Under the pieces are notes generated by a model that was not told where the DNA came from, did not search any database, and saw nothing but the letters and a program-made list of their open reading frames with translations. 64,000 bases of DNA from Corylus avellana (taxonomy: Eukaryota; Streptophyta; Magnoliopsida; Fagales; Betulaceae), in assembly GCF_901000735.1 (NCBI RefSeq), contig NC_081544.1, positions 9,239,608 to 9,303,607 of the forward strand, written 5' to 3'. Positions 1-10,329 of this stretch are shown here, piece by piece. The position numbers were made by a program, and so were the translations under genes. The number at the start of each line of letters is the position of its first letter. Position 1 is the first letter of the stretch.

Positions 1-218
1 TGAAACGTTTTAGATGAGTTCTCACTAGAGGGCCAATAATGTATTTGACAAAACTTGCAACCTGATATGAACTCAACACAAAATTAAGAGGATAATGTTG
101 AAGAGTTTGGTCGGTTTAATTTAATGGGTCGAGTTATAGTTGATCTATATATATAGTCTTATACTCATGTTTTGACATGACTCATAAACTTGATACAAAT
201 CCAATACAAAATTAGAGG
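1..218. repeat. hAT-type MITE remnant
   Basis: AT-rich stretch with phrases (aactcaacacaaaatta, gggtcgagttatagttga, catgactcataaactt) that recur, diverged, inside the hAT MITE at 45852-46194 and at 1705-1850. No ends are visible because the window starts inside it and a Copia LTR interrupts it at 219. Assigned by resemblance only. Confidence 0.4.
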
Positions 219-434
219 TGTTAGAATATTTGATATTATTTACTTTATTATGTTTCTTTACATATTCTAGGGTTTAGTCTAAGGTTTCTTGCCTACTACT
301 TTTTCTCTCTATAAATAGAGAACTATGTAAACATGTCATAATATGGAAGAAAATAATACAATGTAGTCCATTGTTATGCTTATGCTCTTTTTCTTCTCTC
401 TCTCTTTCTTCCACTCTCCACAATATATTTAACA
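219..434 (+). mobile_element. Copia-type LTR (216 bp)
   Basis: Begins TGTTAGAATATTTG and ends ..TTTAACA, directly followed by a tRNA-iMet primer site, so this is a 5' LTR read on the plus strand. A TATA-like box (tctataaatag, about 310-320) and a CT-rich leader lie where an LTR promoter should be. The same LTR family appears as a fragment inside the BAHD pseudogene near 25800-26149. No matching 3' LTR is seen, so the element is truncated or rearranged. Confidence 0.75.
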
Positions 435-448
435 TGGTATCAGAGCCA
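435..448 (+). other. tRNA-iMet primer binding site
   Basis: TGGTATCAGAGCCA, complementary to the 3' end of plant initiator tRNA-Met, abuts the LTR end at 434. This is the standard Copia priming site and fixes the LTR boundary and orientation. Confidence 0.85.
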
Positions 449-1640
449 CTTCCTTGTGGCCTCCAATAAACGTCTTTAACGTTTCCCGGCGCTCCCTCCA
501 ATGACCTCCAAATTTTGGTTATCTGTGTGCTGCCAAGCGGTTTTCCACTCAAAATCTCTTCAACGCTTTCATTGCAGCCTCATGTGGGAAAATTTATCCT
601 AGATTCATGCTTGGATCTATAGATCTATGGAAGATCCGCCGCTATCGGCCCTCCAACGTGCCACCACACTCCAACGCCAATTGTTGTTCGTACCACACAC
701 GCCACCACAGCTGTGACAGAGCTTCACGCTCCACTTCAAACGATAGATTAGACGCCTCCGAGTCCAAATCCGAAGAGATCTAGAGCGTCCAAGCTTCCAC
801 GCGCCTCAAGAAGGTCTTGTCCGCCACTTAATGCGCCTCCATGTGCCGCTGCAATTCTTCCACACGCCATATCAAGTGGATTAGCTGGGTTTTAGCACCA
901 CTCCACAGATCCGGCACCGATGGTCAAATCTCTGCCATGCACGCCGCCATTGGACAATGGACGGGCCGGAAGCATCTCTTGCTAGTGGGCTTCACGCGCC
1001 AAGGCGTGGCTGCCAGTGAAGGCGCGTGTACCACACGTGTGAAAAGCTTTCTCTATTTCCAACAGCCACGTGGTAGCCTGTCAACACACCACGTCAGCCC
1101 TAGATCCATCTCCAATCTAATCCAAAACCGGGTTAGTGGGTTCTAAACCGGTCCAATTGGGTCAATTCCGAATCCATCAAAGGCATCTCCAACCCGATCC
1201 AAAACCGGTTCTAACCAGGCTATCGCTTTCTAAACTAGTCCAACCGGGTCAATTTCGGATCCATCCAAGGCATCTCCAACCCGATCCAAAATCGGTTCTA
1301 ACTGGGTCATCGGGTTCTAAACCGGTCCAACCGGGTCAATTCCTCCAACCATTCCAAATTAGTCAATCCGGTTCAACGGGTTAGACCTGGTTCATATCTT
1401 TTCGGGTCAGACCATATGCAATGGTCCATTGGTTTTGGCCTATTTTGACCCAGTCAAACCGGCCCAATTTAACATATCCTATAAAGCTCCAATCAAGTCT
1501 TAAGCCCAAAGTGTTGGGTCCAATCCATTCCAATGGATTCAAGTCTCAACATTTGGGGTCCAACAACCACCTTCAGCCATCAGCAGCCAGCTGCTGCCGT
1601 CCTCCACCACTGTCCGCCACTCTCCGGTGACTTTTCAAGT
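449..1640 (+). mobile_element. Long leader of truncated Copia element
   Basis: Downstream of the primer site lies about 1.2 kb of relatively C-rich sequence without a convincing gag or pol reading frame. Short open frames at 841-1146, 1136-1384 and 1421-1630 have proline/serine-rich low-complexity products and are probably chance. It ends near a poly-A run at 1648-1658. It may be a long untranslated leader of a non-autonomous element, or captured sequence. Confidence 0.45.
1141..1345 (+). repeat. 87-bp tandem repeat, about 2.4 copies
   Basis: Units start at 1141, 1228 and 1315 with the phrase ttctaaac(c/t)(g/a)gtcca; each carries a (a/c)gggtcaatt(c/t)c block and, in the first two, catctccaacccgatccaaaa. 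Spacing is 87 bp both times. A related partial unit (ccatctccaatctaatccaa) lies just before, at about 1108. Confidence 0.8.
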
Positions 1641-1704
1641 GAACGAAAAAAAAAAATTCATTATTTCCCCTTTTTTTTTCCCAAACTCAAGCTTGCACCT
1701 TGAG

Positions 1705-1850
1705 TAGACCTGGCAAAATGTGACACGACCTGCCAACCCGACATGAACACGACACGAAATTACTGAATTTGGGTCATAAATGGGTCAACCCGTTTATTTT
1801 TGTTTCTGTCAGGTCAACCTGCTTGATCTGCAGGTGACCTAAAATCATAT
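1705..1850. repeat. hAT-type MITE fragment
   Basis: Starts tagacctggcaaaatgtgac and carries the cacgac/cgacacgaaatta phrases seen in the MITE at 45852-46194, whose end is taggtctggcaa. Only the left end is recognisable. The following 1851-2103 is AT-rich with T runs and nothing I can assign. Confidence 0.45.
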
Positions 1851-2363
1851 ATATTTTTCGTTTTTTTTTTCTAAGATTTTCCCCGTAAATAGGCTTAGAT
1901 ATGGAATTTCGAAACGATCCCTTGGTGGTTTTTTTTTTTTATTATTATTATTATTTTTTAGATGTTGATTTCTATAAGACGCGCATGAGAAGCCGAAAGA
2001 TCACTATTTGACATGGAGCTTTCTTTGTGATTTTTAGGAAATATAGTTGCTGAGACACTGATTTCCAGATGGGTCATGCTTAGATTTTGATATTAATCAC
2101 AAAGAAGTGTGATACAGCTACAACTTAAACTCAACTTTGGTCCAATGTCGAGACCAAATTTCTTTCTCTCTCTCTAGTTTAAGGTTCTCTCTCTACTCCA
2201 CATGCAGTTTTTTAAAAAAAAAACTTAAGAGAAAAGTTGGGTCAAAGTTGAGTTTAAATTGTGCGTTTATCATTTTTCAATCACATATAGGAGTATTGGA
2301 TTAAAAAATCGCATGAGAATCTCAAGATATTAATCACATTAGATTTATGTTTTATATATTGTA

Positions 2364-2543
2364 GGGGAAACTTCACTGAAGGCCCTCGAACTTTTATCTG
2401 TTTTGAAATATTCCTCAAAATTTCAAAATTTCTGAATTTAGTCCCTTGAACTTTCAATTGCTTTCAATTTGGACCCTTCTGTTAGATTTAACCATTAACT
2501 TTTAATAGCAAACCCTAAAAAGACTAAAATACCCCTAATTTTC

Positions 2544-2577
<34 letters not shown>

Positions 2578-3115
2578 GACCCGCGATCGTCTGCCGTGAC
2601 CCACGATGGGTCAGCTAGACCCATGGTGGGTCTGCTGGTGACCCACGTGGGTCTCAGAGACCTACCTAGTGTGGGTCTCTGGCTTGAGATCCATGCTGGG
2701 TCTCTGGCCGAGACCCACGCAGTTCTCAGGTAGAGACCCACACAGGTATCTGGTGCGCTGAGGCCTGTGCTGGGTCTCTGGCTAGTGACCCGTGTGGGTC
2801 TCTAGCCAGAGACCCACGCTGGTCATAGGCAAACTTGCACAGGTCTCGGCCAGATTTTTTTTTTTTTAATATTTTTTTATATTTTTTTATATTTTTTTTA
2901 TTTTTTTTATTTGGAAGTAAGGGTAAATGTGGATTTTTTTTAAAAAAAAATCAGGGGCATAAACGTCATTGTCTCACTTTTAACATTTTAAAACTGATGG
3001 AGGAGTCCATATTGAGAATAATTGAAAGTTCATGAGACTAAATTGAGAGATTTCAAAGTTTAGGGGGGTATTTCTAAATGGGTGGAAGTTCGAGGGTCTT
3101 CAGTGGAGTTTCCCC
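2364..3115. mobile_element. Mutator-type MITE (752 bp), copy 1
   Basis: Terminal inverted repeats GGGGAAACTTCACTGAAG and the complement of CTTCAGTGGAGTTTCCCC. Flanking 9-bp direct repeats are TATATTGTA (2355-2363) and TATATTATA (3116-3124), one mismatch, which fits a Mutator-class insertion. The arms extend inward with an imperfect inverted repeat. The middle holds T/A runs and a GGGTCTC/GAGACCC-rich array, and no transposase. Confidence 0.8.
2578..2850. repeat. GGGTCTC/GAGACCC array inside MITE
   Basis: About 270 bp of GC-rich sequence made of repeated short blocks (gacccac, tgggtctc, gagaccc) on both strands, so much of it can pair with itself. It contrasts sharply with the poly-T and poly-A runs on either side. 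The block recurs in the second MITE copy at about 14760-15005. Confidence 0.75.
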
Positions 3116-3224
3116 TATATTATATATATATAGATTTTGATATTAATTGCATGATATTAATCACATTAGATTTATCTTTTATATATTTTATTATAAATAT
3201 TTTTTGGGATTTTTTTAAAAAAAA

Positions 3225-3495
3225 ATTTTAAAGAGAAGGGACTTTTTCACTGTAGCACGTCCCCTTAAACGTGCTATATATAGTGAAAAAGTCCTAGCAG
3301 GGGACGCATACTTTAAAATGTCCCCTTTTAAGGATATTTTTCATTGTTGAAACGTTCCTAATTTTTATTCTAATCACTTTTGTTGGAACATTTTCAAAAT
3401 GTCCCCTTTTGAGCGTCTCTAATTCAATAAGGACGTTTTCTGGGCTTAAAATGTTACAATAAAAATGTCCCTAAAACCTGAAATTTTTTCTAGGG
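3225..3495. mobile_element. Possible CACTA terminus remnant
   Basis: Several inverted and direct short motifs (aaaatgtcccc, ggggac, gtgaaaaagtcct) crowd the stretch, as in CACTA subterminal regions. The right end reads ..ctgaaattttttctag, the complement of CTAGAAAAAATTTCAG, which resembles a CACTAGAAAA-type terminus with the first bases changed. The other end is missing. Low certainty. It recurs in the second duplicate copy. Confidence 0.35.
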
Positions 3496-3499
3496 CATG

Positions 3500-3830
3500 C
3501 CCTAAATTCTGCAATATACTTATTGAATTTGGTTCCTTCATGTTTGTTTCCAAGACACCTATTGACTTGTGGTTGAGGCGAAAGCCTAGTATGAGATACA
3601 TTCGCATTTGGGGGTCGTTCGGCACATGTGATGAAAAGAAAGTCTAATAAGTTGGAACCAAAGATGGAAATATGTTTGTTTGATGGATATCCAAAATGAA
3701 CCAAGGGTGGATTGTTCTATAGTCATGAGAATATGAAAGTGTTTGTTAGCACAAATGCGAGGTTCCGAGAGGATGACTAAGTGAACAATTTTCCTTATCC
3801 GTATAAAAACTTTTCCGCAACTATGGTTGC
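3500..3830 (+). pseudogene. Copia integrase C-terminal fragment (decayed)
   Basis: Read across frames, the plus strand gives VSKTPIDLWLRRKPSMRYIR, then IWG, KLEPKMEICLFDGYPK, a stop, TKGGLFYSHENMKVFVS and TNARFREDD. This matches the well-known end of Copia integrases (TPYELW..GRKPSL..IWGCPA..KL.P....C.FVGYP...KGY.FY.P). Frameshifts after IWG and in-frame stops show it is dead. The cysteine expected after IWG is lost through the frameshift. The second copy at about 15668-16000 shares the same lesions, so decay preceded the duplication. Confidence 0.75.
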
Positions 3831-3884
3831 TCACCCTCAACCATTCATCAAGGGCATCGACACTATCAGCATGGCAAGCGGCAG

Positions 3885-3984
3885 NNNNNNNNNNNNNNNN
3901 NNNNNNNNNNNNNNNNNNNNNNNNNNNNNNNNNNNNNNNNNNNNNNNNNNNNNNNNNNNNNNNNNNNNNNNNNNNNNNNNNNNN
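3885..3984. other. Assembly gap (100 N)
   Basis: Exactly 100 undefined bases, the conventional size for a scaffold gap of unknown length. Copy 1 of the duplication ends at the first N. Confidence 0.98.
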
Positions 3985-4356
3985 GATTGAGTATGGTCTC
4001 ACTACCGTAGAGCTGGCCACATGTATGACTCCGGTGGTGATTGAGTATAGTCTCACTATCGTTGAGTGGACCTCCTGTATAACTCTGGTGGTGATTGAGT
4101 ATTGTCTCACTACCGAGAGCTGGCCTCATGTATGACACTAGTGGTGATTAAGTATGGTCTCACTACCGAGACCTGGACTTATGTATAACGGAAACGGGGT
4201 GACAACTCCGATGGTGATTGAGTGTGGTCTCATTACCGAGAGCTGGCCACATGTATAATGGAAACGAGGTTCAACTTTGGTAGTGATTGAGTAGAGCTGA
4301 TCCCATGCATGATGGAAAACTGGGTGACCACTCCAGTAGTGATTGAGTGTGGTCTC
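3985..4356 (+). repeat. Minisatellite, 53-70 bp units
   Basis: Seven units each begin GATT(G/A)AGTA or GATTGAGTG, at about 3985, 4040, 4094, 4147, 4217, 4286 and 4340. They share tggtctcactacc, agctggcc and atgtat(g/a)a blocks. Later units gain an extra ggaaac..ggt segment, so unit length grows from about 54 to 70 bp. The array runs into the gap on the left and is cut by an LTR on the right. Confidence 0.85.
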
Positions 4357-5660
4357 TGATAAGCGCCGAATGTTGCACATTCAAGCCCCTTAATTTGCAT
4401 ATGTTAATTCCTTAGCGTTGTTATTGGTTTGATTTTGTTTTGTTTTTGTGTTTTCAGGTGTTTAATAAAGATACAAGAAAATCATTGATTTTGAGCTCAA
4501 AATGCATTCCAAGTACTGTAGCGAATTCACTGTAGCGGAGTTACTGAAGCACGTTACTGTAACTACAGTGCGCTCGAGCGCACACGGGCAGCAGAGACAA
4601 AAATGAGTCTGAAATTGAGAAGGAAAGTTTTTCTAGGTCTCCCAATCCGACTGGAAGACTGAATTACGATTTTTGTAGGATTCTTAGGGCTTCTAGGGTT
4701 CTCCTAATCCTTATAAATAGGCCTCTAAGCATTGAGAAAAAGACCCCACTTTCTAGAGTAAAAATTCAGTAAATTGTCTTTGGAGCTTAGAAGATCATGA
4801 GCGGCTAAACCCCTTCGTGGGGTGTTGATGTAACCCCAAGCACAATGGTTTGATTGTACTTAATTTCTAGATTTTCAATTTATGCATGTTGATTGTATAA
4901 CCCGGAGGATTGCTACAATTGATTTCTGTTCTTCATATTAAATGTAATTGTTTTTAAATTCCAAAATCAATATTTGTGAAATTCTTCTCTTGTCTTAGAA
5001 AGTATTTTACTTTTATTGAAATCAAATCATTCTTGTTTTCTGTGATTATGAGGATGATGGTTATACAATGGGTTTAATTGACATATGATCAATAGGATTT
5101 GATAGGCCATGCCTAGGGAAGACGGATTGTACTGCACCCTAGTTTAGTGTAATTTAGGTAGACAGTCTATGCCAACCGAAGATGGGTTACACTTATTCAT
5201 TGATTGTATGTATCCTGTTAAAGAATTTGATAATTTATACCTAGGGAAGACGGATCGTACTGCATCTTAGTGGTTAGGTGAATGATCTGTTCCAACCGAA
5301 GATAGATTATGCTTATTCTTTAATAAGGTAGTTTCTTGTTTATTTATAACATGTATAGAATGAATTTCTGGGAATAATTATAATTAGCCATTGTTGTGCG
5401 GATAGAGGTGAAGTCAATACCCTACACTCTCTCTCTCTTATTTTAAATCTCTTTTATTTTCATGCACTTTTAGTTTTAAAGAAAATCAAATCAATTCTCT
5501 TTTTAATTAAGTTAATTTTAATCTTTCAAATTTTGATAATAAAACTCCTGCAGTCCTTGAGGTTCGACACCCTCTCTATAGCCGTATCCTACAAAGATTC
5601 GTCCTATTGCGAGTGGTTATTTTTATAATTGATATTTTTGGTCACAAAAATACCACATCA
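4357..5660 (+). mobile_element. Ty3-type 5' LTR (LTR-A2, 1304 bp)
   Basis: Begins TGATAAGCGCCGAATG and ends ..ATACCACATCA, six bases before a tRNA-Asp primer site, so it is a 5' LTR on the plus strand. It contains paired blocks (gggaagacggat(t/c)gtactgca and ccaaccgaagat(g/a)g) repeated at about 5110-5195 and 5235-5310. Its 5' end is shared with all other LTR-A copies in the window. A truncated inverted relative is at 26809-27844. Confidence 0.85.
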
Positions 5661-5665
5661 ATTTT

Positions 5666-5683
5666 TGGCGCCGTTGCCGGGGA
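5666..5683 (+). other. tRNA-Asp primer binding site
   Basis: TGGCGCCGTTGCCGGGGA is complementary to the 3' end of plant tRNA-Asp (ending ..CCCCGGCAACGGCGCCA). This primer is typical of several plant Ty3 lineages. It marks the whole TGATAAG LTR family here as Ty3-type. About 110 bp of internal sequence follow before the gap. Confidence 0.85.
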
Positions 5684-5795
5684 CTGCTTAACGGTTGTAT
5701 TGTCACAATTTAAGGATTGATTTTAGCTTAATAATTCATTTTTCTGCTAATTTTAATTCTGTTTGTGTTTTGTTTTTGTTTTATTTTAGAATTTG

Positions 5796-5895
5796 NNNNN
5801 NNNNNNNNNNNNNNNNNNNNNNNNNNNNNNNNNNNNNNNNNNNNNNNNNNNNNNNNNNNNNNNNNNNNNNNNNNNNNNNNNNNNNNNNNNNNNNN
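5796..5895. other. Assembly gap (100 N)
   Basis: Second run of exactly 100 N. The internal region of the Ty3 element starting at 5684 is lost here. 5896-6164, after the gap, is A/T-rich sequence with no recognisable gene. Confidence 0.98.
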
Positions 5896-6164
5896 AAAAA
5901 AAAAAAAAATTAAATAAATAAATAAATATTTGGGCGATGCTATTAAGTCTACATATATAATAGAAAAAAATTATTTCCCAAAAATTCACCTCTGATAATA
6001 TGTCATTATTTCTTTTATATTAATTATTGGTGAATTTTTTCTATTTTTCTATTTTCTATTCTTATTTTATATAAAAAATCAATATTTATTTTTTTCTTTT
6101 AAAGAAAACAAATTATCCTATTAATTATTATTGAAGTTTTCTATTTCTTATTCTTATTTAAACG

Positions 6165-6905
6165 TTTGATAGAACAATCGACCGATCTTGGTGAATTAAT
6201 TCGATTGATCGTGATAGAATCAAATGATTGATCAAACATCCGATCGATCCAGGTGAATTAGTTCAATTGATCGTGATATGATCAAATGATCGATCAAACA
6301 TCGATCCTATGAATTAGTTCGATTGATCGTGATGGGGTCAAATGTTTGATCAAGCATCCAATCGATCCTGGTGAATTAGTTCGATTGATCGTGATAAGAA
6401 CAAATGATTGATCGAACATCCGATTGATCCTAATGAATTAGTTCGATTGATCGTGATAGGATCAAACATTTGATCGAATCCTCCGATCGATCATAATGAA
6501 TTAGTTCAATTGATCGTGATAGGATCAAACGATCGATCATAATGAATTAGTTCGATTGATCGTGATAGGATCAAATGTTCAGTCAAACATCTGATTGATC
6601 ATAATGAATTAGTTCGATTGATCGAGATAGAATCAAATGTCCGATCGATCCTACTGAATTAATTCAATTGATCATGATAGGATCAAATTATCGATTAAAC
6701 ATCCGATCGATCCTACTAAATTAATTATATTGATCGTGATATGATCAAATGATCGATCAAGCATCCGATCACTCTTAATGAATTAGTTCGATTGATCGTG
6801 ATATGATTAAATATTCGATCAAACATCCGATCGATCTTAATGAATTAGTTTGATTGATTGTGATATAATCAATTGATAGATCAAACAGGATACAATTAAA
6901 GGTTC
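6165..6905. repeat. GATC-rich satellite, mostly 62-bp period
   Basis: About twelve units of the form GAATTAGTTCGATTGATCGTGAT followed by (a)gatcaaatg, atcgatcaaacatc and cgatcgatcct. The gaatta anchor falls at about 6193, 6255, 6311, 6373, 6435, 6498, 6544, 6606 and 6656, so most steps are 62 bp with short variants of 46, 50 and 56. The palindromes GATCGATC and TGATCA make it unusually dense in GATC. The flank 6906-7150 is plain A/T-rich sequence. Confidence 0.9.
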
Positions 6906-7159
6906 AATCGAATACTCAATTGAACTGTAAGCTTTTTACATTATCTTAGTGCCTTAGTTATATTGATTTTATATTCTTTTTGAATTTTGTATTATTTTAT
7001 AATTAATTATAAGATAAATATCAACTTAATGATCTTTATCATAAAAATTTATTAAACGGAAATTTTTAGTTAATATTATAATAATAAAAACATATTACAA
7101 GAGAAATTTTTTTAAAAAAAACTCTAAATAAATAAATAAATAAAAATTAAAAAATTGTA

Positions 7160-7836
7160 GGAGAAAGTCCACATAACCCCCTTAAACTACCACTCAATTG
7201 ACAATGTCCTCCCTAAACTTTCAATTGTGACAATGTCCCCCCCAAACTACAAAAAATTGTCAATGTTCCCCCCAATGACGAAATTACCTATAGTAAAATA
7301 TAAACAAAAATACTAAAACTTTTAGAAAAAATCTAAAACTAACAAAAAAAAATCCAAACTTGGCCAATTTTTTTTAAAAAAAAATCAATTTTATAAGAAA
7401 AAAATTTTAAAAATTTTGATTTTGATTTTGATTTTTTTATTTTTATAAATATTGAAAATTTTCGTTTTTTTATTTTATTTTATTCTTGTTCTATAATTTT
7501 ATTTAAATAAAAATTTATGTTTAAAAAAATAAAATTTTCGCTTAATAAAATGAATTTTTTTGTTTTTTAAAACTAAATTAAAAAATAGTTAAATATTATT
7601 TTTAAATTAAAATTTTCGTTTTTAAAAAAAATCAATTTTTTTTTTTTTTTTTTTAAATTTATAGAGATATTTTTGTCTTATTGAGAAATCTATAGGGGCA
7701 TTTTTGTCTTATTGCTAGCTTTGGGGGGGACATTGTCAATATTTTGGTAGTTTGGAAGGGACATTGTTACAATTAAAAGTTTGGGGGGGACATTGTCAAT
7801 TGGGTGGTAGTTTGAGGGGGTACATGGACTTTACCC
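7160..7836. mobile_element. Mutator-type MITE (677 bp)
   Basis: Left end GGAGAAAGTCCACATAACCC and right end the complement of gggtaaagtccatgtacccc form a terminal inverted repeat that continues through the (ct)caaactaccac and attgacaatgtcc blocks. It is flanked by a perfect 9-bp direct repeat AAAATTGTA (7151-7159 and 7837-7845), diagnostic of Mutator-class insertion. The interior is A/T-rich without a reading frame. Confidence 0.88.
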
Positions 7837-7891
7837 AAAATTGTAAGTATAATTTAAAAAAATAAAAAAAATAAAAAAAAAAATAATTGAG

Positions 7892-7925
7892 CTCATTAGC
7901 GGCGACTAAGGTCGCCGCTAATGAG
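7892..7925. repeat. CACTA left subterminal palindrome
   Basis: A 34-bp perfect hairpin: CTCATTAGCGGCGAC, short loop, GTCGCCGCTAATGAG. It is the same motif as the right-end array, here present once. Confidence 0.8.
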
Positions 7926-8104
7926 TGCGCATAAAAAATTGGCGCCAGCTATTTATTTATATTGGCGCGATTTCTTAAATTTTCAGACATGTTTTATTTT
8001 TTTTTTTTTTTTTTTTTTTTGGATCAAAATCCCTCATCGATCAGCTCTGTTTTTAGAAAGCTCTGTTTTATTTTCAGCTGTATTTTTCATTTTTCAGACC
8101 TCCC

Positions 8105-8285
8105 CATCAGTACTCTCTCACTCTCACTCTCTCTCTCTCTCCGGCGAACGTTTCTCTCTCTCCGGCAGCTCTCTTTCCGGCGCACTCAACTCTCTCCGGC
8201 AGCTCTCTCTCCGGCACACTCAATTCTCTCCGGTAGCTCGATCTCTCTCTGGCGTACCTCTCTCCGGTATGAGTTTCTCCTAAAT
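8105..8285 (+). repeat. CT-rich CCGGCAG degenerate repeat
   Basis: Long T run (about 7990-8020) followed by ctctctctccgg(c/t) units repeated about eight times at 18-36 bp spacing. Reading frames through it encode only Leu-Ser-Gly-type repeats, so I treat them as artefacts. The composition resembles a CT-rich 5' leader. 8290-9290 beyond it is G/T-rich non-coding sequence, perhaps intron of a lost gene. Confidence 0.55.
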
Positions 8286-8369
8286 GCTTGCCTCCCGGAC
8301 AACATTCACTTTTTCTTTAGGAGTTTGATCACTACTTTTGTTGCTCTTCAAAAATGATGCAGGTTCATT

Positions 8370-8510
8370 TGATTCTTATTTTAAATTTCAAAATATTAAA
8401 GGACTATACAATGATAATCTGTGATTCATCTGAAAACAGATCGACGATTATTACCAAATATAGTCATCTGAAAATATTTGCTGATTGCAAATATAGTCAT
8501 CTGAATCCTT
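8370..8510. repeat. Scrambled inverted/direct repeat, arm 1
   Basis: Blocks ttaaatttcaaaatattaaa, ggactatacaatgataatct, gtcatctgaaaatatttgct and cgacgattatta recur at 9290-9550, some direct and some reverse-complemented (aaatatttgcaatcagcaaa, agatgactatatt, taataatcgtcg). The arms are about 0.9 kb apart. Confidence 0.7.
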
Positions 8511-9289
8511 TTTCTTTAATGGTAATGAGTGGCTTTGAATCTTGATGCCTTGTGTTTCTTGAGGGTTTGAATTTGGGAATCTTCTTGGTGGGTTTAAGGG
8601 TGGAAAAATTTTAGCAACTTTTTGGGTTTGTCTGTGAACAGCTGGGTGGTTTTTGGGGGCAAAAGATTAGAGGGGTTGACCTAATTTAGGTGTCTGGTAG
8701 GGGGATTTCTTTTGGGGCTGTGGCCTGTGGGATTAGATTTTGGTCATTATTAGAAAGTGGGTATATGTTAATGGAGTGGTTTTAGGTTTTTGATGGGTTT
8801 TGGACTTGGTTTTTTAAGGCATATGCGTGGTTCTCTTAAATCTACTGGTAGATTTGGGGCAGTTTTGCTGGAAAATTTAGTGGGATTCTGCAAATTCAAG
8901 TGCTGTTTCCTTGTGATTTTTGTTTGTGTAGTTTGTCTGTAGCTGGTTCTTGGTGGGGGTTATTGGGTGTTATTGGTTGGTTTTATTATGTGGGTTTGTC
9001 TTAGTTTTACATTCCAAGTTGTGATTTTGATGGAATTTGTAGATTTGAGGTAGATTTCCCTTTTTCAAATGTGGGAATTTTACTACTCGGGAAGGTTGTT
9101 GCAAATAAGAACCTCTGCTGTTTGATGGCAAAGTATTCCAATTAGTTGGTTCACCACTCCTGGAAATGCTTCTGAACAGCTTCACATGATCTATTCTTAG
9201 CAGTATGCTATAGGACCCGACTTTCCAGTCTGTTGTTCTACTCGAAGTCTACAAATCAGGATTATTTTCGCAAATTCCTTTATAAAAAC

Positions 9290-9555
9290 TGCTATGCTAA
9301 AAAAATATTTGCAATCAGCAAATTCCAGATGACTATATTAAAGGACTAAATTAATAATCGTCGATCTGTATTTGAAAATATTTACTAAATTACTAAAATA
9401 TTTGCAATCAGCAAATTCCAGATGACTATATTAGAGGACTAAATTTAGTCATCTGAAAACAGATGACTAAATTTCAAAATATTAAAGGACTATACAATGA
9501 TAATCTGGGATTCATCTTATTTTAAATTTCAAAATATTAAAGGACTATATAAAAT
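9290..9555. repeat. Scrambled inverted/direct repeat, arm 2
   Basis: Partner of 8370-8510. The block aatatttgcaatcagcaaat + tccagatgactatatta occurs twice (about 9308 and 9400), then the direct-orientation blocks follow at 9435-9550. 9556-10320 holds A/T-rich non-coding sequence with no recognisable feature. Confidence 0.7.
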
Positions 9556-10329
9556 ATTCTTATTCTGTGTGTCTGTGTTTATTAGTGTTCGATTTTTGTT
9601 TCTTGATATTGTTGGTTGTATCACAATATCATACAAGTACAGAGGTTGTTGCACACATATGAGAAGATGACCAAACATCCTTCAAGTACGGTACCATTTT
9701 GTAAATATGTTTTACTTCCATTCGACATTAGCAAACAACTGGAAAATCAACTCATTGATTTCTTCTTTTTCATAATACACATCCTGTAGCCATAAATGCT
9801 TCTCCATCTTTCTCACTTTCTTCAGCAAGTACAATACCCAATAGTTCAACTACTATTTGATACAAACATAATAACCATTTTCAAATCAATATGTTTAAGT
9901 GAGCCATGTGTGAGTTTACGAGACATTGAATGAATAAAATTAATCGTTGAGAACCAACTTGTACTACAGCGATGAATTGCTAAACAGTGTAGGAAAATAC
10001 TGGGTTTAGAACTATATATGAAAGAAGAAAGCATTGAGAACAACAATGCATTAAAGAAATAGTCATTTAAAATAAAAACAAATTAAGTAAACAAATGCAA
10101 TACCATAGATTATCTGATAAACTAGTGGCATGCATACTGAACAGGGAAACAAAAATGTCTAATGTCTCTGTATATACAAAGGAAAAGAAACTGTTGCATA
10201 TTTAATAAAACTTGATATTTAAGACATTGATATATATAGTTGGCACCACACCAAAATACCAGGCAACAAAACCATCAACAAAAAATACCCAAAATCTGAA
10301 TCCAATCAAACCCAAGCATCAATTTATCA

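Larger units (their letters stand above)
2104..3884 (+). repeat. Duplicated segment, copy 1 (empty-site allele)
   Basis: Nearly the same sequence recurs at 14262-16052 in direct orientation, with scattered substitutions and a few small indels, mostly in A/T runs. Copy 1 begins at ..cacaaaGAAgtgtgatac and stops exactly at the N gap. Copy 2 begins GAAgtgcgatac immediately after the CACTA element end. Copy 1 therefore looks like the version without the CACTA insertion. Confidence 0.9.

Noticed and set aside
841..1630. Three plus-strand frames in the Copia leader
   Set aside because: Low-complexity products driven by the 87-bp repeat and C-rich composition; no gag or pol motif.
3985..4356. Regularly spaced repeats resembling a CRISPR array
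   Set aside because: Units are contiguous and similar along their whole length with no unique spacers, and the genome is a plant.
6165..6905. GATC repeats as a possible replication origin
   Set aside because: GATC-rich origins are a bacterial feature; this is a tandem satellite in a plant genome.
7080..7105. catattacaagagaaattt as the missing CACTA left terminus
   Set aside because: It resembles CACTACAAGAAAT only with insertions, and no GAA target precedes it.
7921..8357. Overlapping frames of 120 and 131 codons
   Set aside because: They translate a T run and a CT-rich repeat; products are Phe and Ser/Leu runs.
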